Assembly: GCF_006517255.1 (NCBI RefSeq)
Contig: NZ_CP041185.1
Span: forward strand, 1,798,001-1,862,000
Reading direction: 5' to 3'
DNA from: Janthinobacterium tructae
GTDB taxonomy: Bacteria > Pseudomonadota > Gammaproteobacteria > Burkholderiales > Burkholderiaceae_D
Length of the DNA stretch: 64,000 nt
Shown: piece by piece, positions 59,246 through 64,000 of the stretch
Numbering within the stretch: the stretch's first letter is position 1
How the letters are laid out: every line of letters starts with the position of its first letter
Made by a program: the position numbers and the translations under genes
Notes under the pieces: model-generated
Database searches by the model: none
The model's input: the letters and a program-made list of their open reading frames with translations, nothing else
Told to the model about the DNA's origin: nothing

Positions 59246-61114
59246 CTACAGCTGCCACAGCCGCAACGGCAGCAAGCCCCACCAGGCCAGCACCAGCAGC
59301 AGTTGCAAGGCCGCCAGCAAGGCGACCCAATCCCATTTCGCCCACGAGCCCGCCTCGGCAGCCGTGCCACGGCTGCGCCAGCAGCGCGCCAGGCCGAACG
59401 CCATGGCCAGCGGCAACGCGCCCGTGACCAGCGCCAGCAGCACGCTGGCCACGCTGACGTCGCCCAGGCGCAGGTAAGACTGAAAATACAACAACGGCAG
59501 GGGCAAGAGCAGCGACAGCAGCGACAGCAGGGGCGCGAACAGATGGTCGCCCCGCCCCAGGCGGTGCAGCGCGGCGCGCCAGACAGCCACCACCAGCACA
59601 TACAGCAAGCCCGCCATGCCCAGCGCCAGGCTGCCCCACAAGACCAGCATGCGCAGTATCGACACCCGCTCATAGCTGCGCAAGCCGTCGCTGAGGATAT
59701 GCTTGCCATCGTCTTGCAGCAGCACGTGCGACGGCGTGCTGCGGTCGCTGGCGCGGAACAGCAGGCCGCCCACCGGTTCCAGTTCCTTCGGCTCGCCCTG
59801 GAACGGGATCAGGAACAGCGACTCGCCATCCCATTTCAGGCGCGTAAAGCCGAAGACGGCATCGACCCAGGCCATGCTGGCCATGGGGCTGGGTGACGGC
59901 ACATACACGCCCTGCCAGTTTTCCACCGTGGGCGCGGGCGTGCCCTGCGGCGCTGGCGCGCGCAGCGGCAGTTCCAGGTCACGCAGCAGCAGGCGGTTGA
60001 AGCGTTCATAGTCGGCTGCTTCCGCATCCGTATTGAAGGCGACGAAGAAGGCGCTGTCCTGCTCCGGATAGATGCACAGCATGGCGCGAAAACCCACGGC
60101 CGTACCAGGGTGGCAGGCGCCGACCACGTTGTGGCGGTCGCGCACGGCAAGGGCCAGGCCGTGCCCCGTTGCCAGGCCCGCCTGCGCCGCATCCGTGCCG
60201 GCCGGCTCGGACAAGGCGCCCATCAGCGCCGGGTCGATGAAGCGCTTGCCCTGCAGCTTGCCGTCGCCCATCAGGAACTGCGCCAGCTTGCCCATGTCGG
60301 CCGCCGTGGTGGTAAATTGCGCGGCCGGACGCAGGTACTGCGGCACGGCCGCTTGCGCCGCACCATGCTCGAAGTGGCCCATGGCCAGGCGCGGATCAGC
60401 CTGCGCGCCCGTCTGCGTGACGAAAGTAAACGTGCTGTCCGCCATGCCCAGCGGCTGCAGCAGCTGCGCATCGAGGTAGCGTTCATAGGGCTGGCCCGTG
60501 ACCTTCTCGATCACCATGCCCAGCAAGCCATAGCCCATGTTCGAATACGCATAGCGGCTGCCGGGCCGCGCGCGCACGCGCAGCAGGCTGCGGCCGCCAT
60601 CAAAGGCGGCGGCCAGCGGCGTCTGCGGCGCCGGATTCAGGCTGAACGCCTGCCAGAAGCGCACGTTATCGAGGCCGGACGTATGCGCCAGCAGGTGGCG
60701 GATGCGCACGGGGTCGCTGGCCTGCCACGGGTTGTTCAGCGCCAGTGCCGGCAGCACCTGCTGCACGGGCGTGTCGAGCGTGAGCCGGTCTTCGCTGACC
60801 AGACGCAAGACGCCCAGCGCCAGCGCCACCTTGCCCACGGAGCCCACTTGCACGCGCGTGTCGGCCTGCATGGGTAGGTGCTTGGCGGCATCGCGCTGGC
60901 CCGACGCGCCGACTTTGACTGTGCCATCGGGCAAGACTTCGCTCCAGACGGCGCCCGCCAGGCCCTCTTCCTTCAAGCCAGCGGCAAACTCCGCCTCCAG
61001 GGTGGGGCCGGCGGCATGGGCCGCCGTGGCGCACAGCAACAAGGCCGGCACGGCGTGCCGCAGCCATGACCTGGCGCGCGCGGCCAAGGTGGGATGTGAA
61101 TCTGCTTTCAACAA
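59246..61114 (-). CDS. Beta-lactamase-fold serine hydrolase with C-terminal membrane domain
   Basis: This roughly 622-residue exported protein has a signal peptide ending near AAHAAG and a class C/serine-hydrolase domain, with SxxK as SVGK (Ser92-Lys95) and YxN as YSN (in RYAYSNMGYGLLG). A linker domain follows, then four C-terminal membrane spans (about 490-620). Relatives act as peptidases, esterases or cell-wall enzymes; resistance function should not be assumed. Start codons are all TTG. The one at 61114 is chosen because AAGGCGG lies 6-9 bases upstream; TTG 61153 has no ribosome site. It is convergent with the MNIO set. Confidence 0.8.
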   Translation of the reverse strand: MLKADSHPTLAARARSWLRHAVPALLLCATAAHAAGPTLEAEFAAGLKEEGLAGAVWSEVLPDGTVKVGASGQRDAAKHLPMQADTRVQVGSVGKVALALGVLRLVSEDRLTLDTPVQQVLPALALNNPWQASDPVRIRHLLAHTSGLDNVRFWQAFSLNPAPQTPLAAAFDGGRSLLRVRARPGSRYAYSNMGYGLLGMVIEKVTGQPYERYLDAQLLQPLGMADSTFTFVTQTGAQADPRLAMGHFEHGAAQAAVPQYLRPAAQFTTTAADMGKLAQFLMGDGKLQGKRFIDPALMGALSEPAGTDAAQAGLATGHGLALAVRDRHNVVGACHPGTAVGFRAMLCIYPEQDSAFFVAFNTDAEAADYERFNRLLLRDLELPLRAPAPQGTPAPTVENWQGVYVPSPSPMASMAWVDAVFGFTRLKWDGESLFLIPFQGEPKELEPVGGLLFRASDRSTPSHVLLQDDGKHILSDGLRSYERVSILRMLVLWGSLALGMAGLLYVLVVAVWRAALHRLGRGDHLFAPLLSLLSLLLPLPLLYFQSYLRLGDVSVASVLLALVTGALPLAMAFGLARCWRSRGTAAEAGSWAKWDWVALLAALQLLLVLAWWGLLPLRLWQL

Positions 61115-61203
61115 TGTGTTCCGCCTTTTTCCATGGATTGCGCTCCCGTTCAACAGAGCTTGTTACAATAAAAACCTGAACAAACAATCAAGCAGGAGCC
61201 TGC

Positions 61204-61566
61204 ATGTCACAAGATATTATTTTAGATACCCCACTCCGGCAGACCAAGAACCTGGCCTGGTGGTTGTACCTGATACATGGCGCCAGCTTTGTGTTTTCGC
61301 TGGGCGCGTTTTCCTTCATTCCGCTCATCATCAATTATGTGAAGCGGGACGAGGCGGCCGGGACCTTCGTGTACAGCCATCACAGCTGGATGATCCGTTC
61401 CTTCTGGTGGTATGTGGCCTGGATCGTCGTCGGCGCCGTGCTGTGGATTACCATCATCGGCATTCCGCTGGCGTTCGTCGTGTGGGGCGTGGCCTGGCTG
61501 TGGAAAGCCTACCGCTTGCTGCGCGGCTTCCTCGACCTGAACAACAACACCCCCGTCCCCATGTAA
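61204..61566 (+). CDS. DUF4870-like small membrane protein
   Basis: This 120-residue inner-membrane protein has three hydrophobic segments (AWWLYLIHGASFVFSLGAFSFIPLIINYV, SFWWYVAWIVVGAVLWITIIG, and IPLAFVVWGVAWLW) and the conserved HHSWMIRSFWW and AYRLLRGFLDLNN elements of this family. A GGAG site precedes the ATG. The function of the family is unknown. It is divergent from the serine hydrolase and convergent with metC. Confidence 0.82.
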   Translation: MSQDIILDTPLRQTKNLAWWLYLIHGASFVFSLGAFSFIPLIINYVKRDEAAGTFVYSHHSWMIRSFWWYVAWIVVGAVLWITIIGIPLAFVVWGVAWLWKAYRLLRGFLDLNNNTPVPM

Positions 61567-61602
61567 AAAGTGCTTCGCGGCAAGCCAACGGCTTGCCGCT
61601 GC

Positions 61603-62769
61603 CTACATCGCCGCGAACGCCCGTTCGATATCGGCGATCAAGTCCTGCGGATCTTCCAGCCCCACGTTCAGACGCACCAGCTGGCCCGGCAACTGCCAGC
61701 CCTTGCGCATGGCGGCGATGCGGTACGGCATCACCAGGCTGTTCGCGCCGCCCCAGCTGTAGCCTATCTTGAACAATTGCAAGGCATCGACGAAACGGTC
61801 CGTCTGCTGCTCCGTGTAGCGGGCATCGAACAGCACGGAAAACAAGCCGCCCGCGCCCGTGAAATCGCGCTGCCAGATGGCGTGACCGGGGCAATCGGCG
61901 AAAGCCGGATGCAGCACGGTGGCGATCTCGCTTCTTGCCTTGAGCCAGGCGGCCACCGTGCGCGCGCCCGCATCGTGCGCGTCGAAGCGCAGCTTCATGG
62001 TGGGCAAGCCGCGCAGCACCAAGTAGGCGTCATCGGCGCCCACGCCCATGCCAAGGCGCATATGCGCCAGCGCCAGGCGCTCGTGCAGCGCCCTGTCCCG
62101 CGTGATCAGGGCGCCCATCAGCACGTCCGAGCCGCCCGACTGGTATTTCGTCAGCGCCTGCATGATGATGTCCACGCCCAGGTCGAAGCCGCGCAGGGCC
62201 AGGCCGGCCGACCAGGTGTTGTCCAGAGCCACCAGCACGCCGCGCGCGTGCGCGGCCGCGCAGATGGCGGGCAAGTCCGGCACTTCCATGCTCACGGAAC
62301 CCGGCGCTTCAGTCCAGATCAGCTTGGTATTCTCCTGGATCAGGGCGGCGATGCCGGCGCCGATCAGCGGGTCGTAATAGCGGGCCGTGATGCCGAAATC
62401 CTGCGCCAGCCAGCGTCCCAGTTCACGGTTCGGGTTGTAGATGTTTTCCGGCAATAAAACGTCATCGCCCGTTTTCAGCAGCGCAAAATCCGCCATGGCG
62501 ATGGCCGCCAGGCCCGACGGCGCCAGCAGGCAGTACTTGCCCCCTTCGATCTCGGCCAGCCGCGCTTCCAGCGTGAACGTGGTGGGAGTGCCGTGCAAGC
62601 CGTAGGTATAGGCATTCTTCTCTTTCCAGTCGCCCGAACGCATGGCCGCCACGTCCTTGAACAACACGGTCGATGCGTGATGGATGGCGTTGGGAAAGGC
62701 GGCAAAGCCTTGCGGCGCCTGGTAATCGCTGTGGATCAGCGCGGTTTGCGGAGATTTTGGTGTGGTCAT
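61603..62769 (-). CDS. metC: Cystathionine beta-lyase
   Basis: This 388-residue PLP-dependent Cys/Met-metabolism enzyme cleaves cystathionine to homocysteine, ammonia and pyruvate. The PLP Lys lies in ALTKYQSGGSDV, with the cofactor region YCLLAPSGLAAIAMADFAL, the Asp/Asn pair in VALDNTWSAG, and YTYGLHGTPTTFTLEARLAEIEGG near the start. The C-terminal RLNVGLEDPQDLIADIERAF is typical. The ATG at 62769 fits the family N-terminus TALIHSDYQAP; the ribosome site is weak. It begins only 13 bases after the T-run of the rimO terminator, so its promoter must lie in or across that hairpin region. Confidence 0.88.
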   Translation of the reverse strand: MTTPKSPQTALIHSDYQAPQGFAAFPNAIHHASTVLFKDVAAMRSGDWKEKNAYTYGLHGTPTTFTLEARLAEIEGGKYCLLAPSGLAAIAMADFALLKTGDDVLLPENIYNPNRELGRWLAQDFGITARYYDPLIGAGIAALIQENTKLIWTEAPGSVSMEVPDLPAICAAAHARGVLVALDNTWSAGLALRGFDLGVDIIMQALTKYQSGGSDVLMGALITRDRALHERLALAHMRLGMGVGADDAYLVLRGLPTMKLRFDAHDAGARTVAAWLKARSEIATVLHPAFADCPGHAIWQRDFTGAGGLFSVLFDARYTEQQTDRFVDALQLFKIGYSWGGANSLVMPYRIAAMRKGWQLPGQLVRLNVGLEDPQDLIADIERAFAAM

Positions 62770-62781
62770 GGCGTTGTCGGC

Positions 62782-62815
62782 AAAAAAAAGGCGGGCCAGC
62801 AATTGCTGGTCCGCC
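62782..62815 (-). terminator. Intrinsic terminator after rimO
   Basis: On the minus strand GGCGG, one mismatch, CCAGC, loop AATT, GCTGG, mismatch, CCGCC is followed by eight T (plus 62782-62789). It lies 68 bases after the rimO stop and 13 before the metC start. A second small hairpin, AAGGGC-TTAT-GCCCTT, lies at 62824-62839. Confidence 0.88.
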
Positions 62816-62882
62816 TTGATTGTAAGGGCTTATGCCCTTGCCTGCCGTACGTATGACAGAGTGTTACACCTGCGAAAAATTC

Positions 62883-64000
62883 TTATTCTGCGGCGCCCCA
62901 CAGGTCGTGCGCGTCCGCTGAAGTAATTTTTACGTCAACGAACTGGCCGACGGCCAGCTTGCGGTGCGGCTCGAACGGCGGTTTTACGTACACGACGCCA
63001 TCGATTTCCGGCGCGTCGGCGGACGAGCGGCCCACGCCGCCGGAGCGGGTGACTTCATCGATCAGCACGCGCACGGTCTTGCCGACCTTGGCTTGCAGGC
63101 GTTTCTTGGAAATTTCTTCCTGCAGCAGCATCACGCGGCCACGGCGCTCTTCGCGCAGCTCTTCCGGCACGGGATTTTCGATCGCATTGGCCGTCGCGCC
63201 TTCGACGGGCGAATAGGCGAAGCAGCCCAGACGGTCGATCTGCGCTTCCTTGAGGAAGTCCAGCAAGTACTCGAATTCCGCTTCCGTTTCGCCCGGGAAA
63301 CCGGCGATGAAGGTCGAGCGTATCGTCAGATCCGGGTTGATGGCGCGCCAGGCCTGGATGCGGTCGAGGTTTTTCTCGCCGCTGGCCGGGCGCTTCATGC
63401 GTTTGAGCACGTCCGGATGCGCGTGCTGCATCGGAATGTCGAGGTATGGCAGGATGTGGCCGCCGCTCATCATCGGGATGATCTGGTCCACGTGCGGGTA
63501 CGGATACACGTAGTGCAAGCGCACCCAGGCGCCGTAGGTCTTGGCCAGTTCGCCCAGCGCTTCCGTCAGCTGCGTCATGTGCGTTTTCACGGGACGGCCA
63601 TTCCAGAAGCCGGAACGGAATTTCACATCCACGCCATACGCCGAGGTATCTTGCGAAATGACCAGCAATTCCTTGACGCCGGCCTTGAACAGGTTTTCCG
63701 CTTCAATCATCAGTTCGCCGATCGGGCGCGAGACCAGGTCGCCGCGCATCGATGGGATGATGCAGAAACTGCAACGGTGGTTACAGCCTTCGGAAATTTT
63801 CAGGTAGGCATAATGCTTCGGCGTCAGCTTGATGCCTTGCGGCGGCACCAGGTCGAGGAAGGGCGCGTGCGGCTTCGGCAGGTGAAAATGGACGGAATCC
63901 ATCACTTCGGACAGCGCGTGCGGACCGGTAACGGCCAGCACTTTCGGGTGCACCTTCATGATGATGTCGTCGCCGGCAGCATCTTTCTTGGCGCCCAGGC
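62883..64000 (-). CDS. rimO: Ribosomal protein S12 methylthiotransferase RimO (partial, cut by window edge)
   Basis: These are the C-terminal roughly 372 residues of a radical SAM enzyme that adds a methylthio group to an Asp of ribosomal protein S12. The radical SAM cluster motif CNHRCSFC is present in [26 protein letters not shown]. The preceding [22 protein letters not shown] is typical of RimO rather than MiaB. The C-terminal TRAM domain begins near [12 protein letters not shown] and ends [10 protein letters not shown]. The frame is open to base 64000 with [13 protein letters not shown] before the first internal Met, so the start and the N-terminal cluster domain lie outside. A terminator follows. 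Confidence 0.94.
   Translation of the reverse strand, partial: LGAKKDAAGDDIIMKVHPKVLAVTGPHALSEVMDSVHFHLPKPHAPFLDLVPPQGIKLTPKHYAYLKISEGCNHRCSFCIIPSMRGDLVSRPIGELMIEAENLFKAGVKELLVISQDTSAYGVDVKFRSGFWNGRPVKTHMTQLTEALGELAKTYGAWVRLHYVYPYPHVDQIIPMMSGGHILPYLDIPMQHAHPDVLKRMKRPASGEKNLDRIQAWRAINPDLTIRSTFIAGFPGETEAEFEYLLDFLKEAQIDRLGCFAYSPVEGATANAIENPVPEELREERRGRVMLLQEEISKKRLQAKVGKTVRVLIDEVTRSGGVGRSSADAPEIDGVVYVKPPFEPHRKLAVGQFVDVKITSADAHDLWGAAE

Noticed and set aside
59246..61114. Reading the serine hydrolase as a beta-lactamase resistance gene
   Set aside because: It has the SxxK and YxN motifs but also a long linker and four membrane spans, unlike AmpC enzymes.
62770..62882. SAM or methionine-related riboswitch before metC
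   Set aside because: The gap is only 113 bases and holds two simple hairpins; no multi-helix SAM-riboswitch core was found.

Overview
The window is GC-rich, densely packed chromosomal DNA from a Gram-negative bacterium. Gene content suggests a betaproteobacterium of the Oxalobacteraceae type (Janthinobacterium, Duganella or Massilia-like). Pointers are a family I lipase with its foldase, chemoreceptors ending in a CheR-docking peptide, FecI/FecR iron signalling, PpnN, and the prfB-HAD-lysS order. The genus is an inference. No rRNA, tRNA, CRISPR array, insertion sequence or prophage gene was recognised.

Layout, left to right. 1-2746 is the end of a branched-chain amino acid ABC operon (binding protein, LivH, partial LivM, minus strand) with a probable terminator inside it. 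3112-6990 holds a lipoprotein, a small helical protein, a Sel1-like protein and a CpdB-type nucleotidase. 7193-10549 is prfB (with its programmed +1 frameshift), a HAD phosphatase and lysS. 10622-18363 is a nine-gene minus-strand catabolic operon: a polar-amino-acid-type ABC transporter, a TIM-barrel isomerase, a ketodeoxygluconate-type kinase, a 2-hydroxyacid dehydrogenase, a porin and a Gfo/Idh/MocA oxidoreductase. A LacI-family gene (18584-19651) sits upstream, with matching operators in front of the operon and in front of itself. 19840-23027 carries divergent ppnN and a POT peptide transporter.

23158-25551 holds a YecA/SEC-C protein and a large unknown membrane protein. 25653-29779 is an iron-uptake unit (TonB receptor, FecR, FecI sigma factor) behind a perfect 7-1-7 Fur-like box. 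30368-35351 looks like a polysaccharide-related group: an alpha/alpha-toroid protein, an AAC(3)-fold acetyltransferase and a heparinase II/III-like protein. Then come an OPT transporter, mrcA (PBP1A), a TetR regulator, a lipase-foldase pair, a 925-residue winged-helix/ATPase regulator, an EAL phosphodiesterase in one operon with a chemoreceptor behind a perfect CRP-type site, a second chemoreceptor, a 5'-nucleotidase, mfd and serB.

The least explained block is 56504-59241: four tightly coupled genes encoding a nucleotidyltransferase-like protein, a TIGR04222-type membrane protein with a Gly/Ser/Cys tail, a DUF692/MNIO enzyme and an 85-residue helical protein. MNIO enzymes modify peptide cysteines in characterised systems. 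The set therefore reads as a possible modification system acting on the membrane-anchored Cys tail, and it is the best candidate here for an undescribed system. The right end carries a beta-lactamase-fold hydrolase, a DUF4870-like protein, metC and partial rimO.
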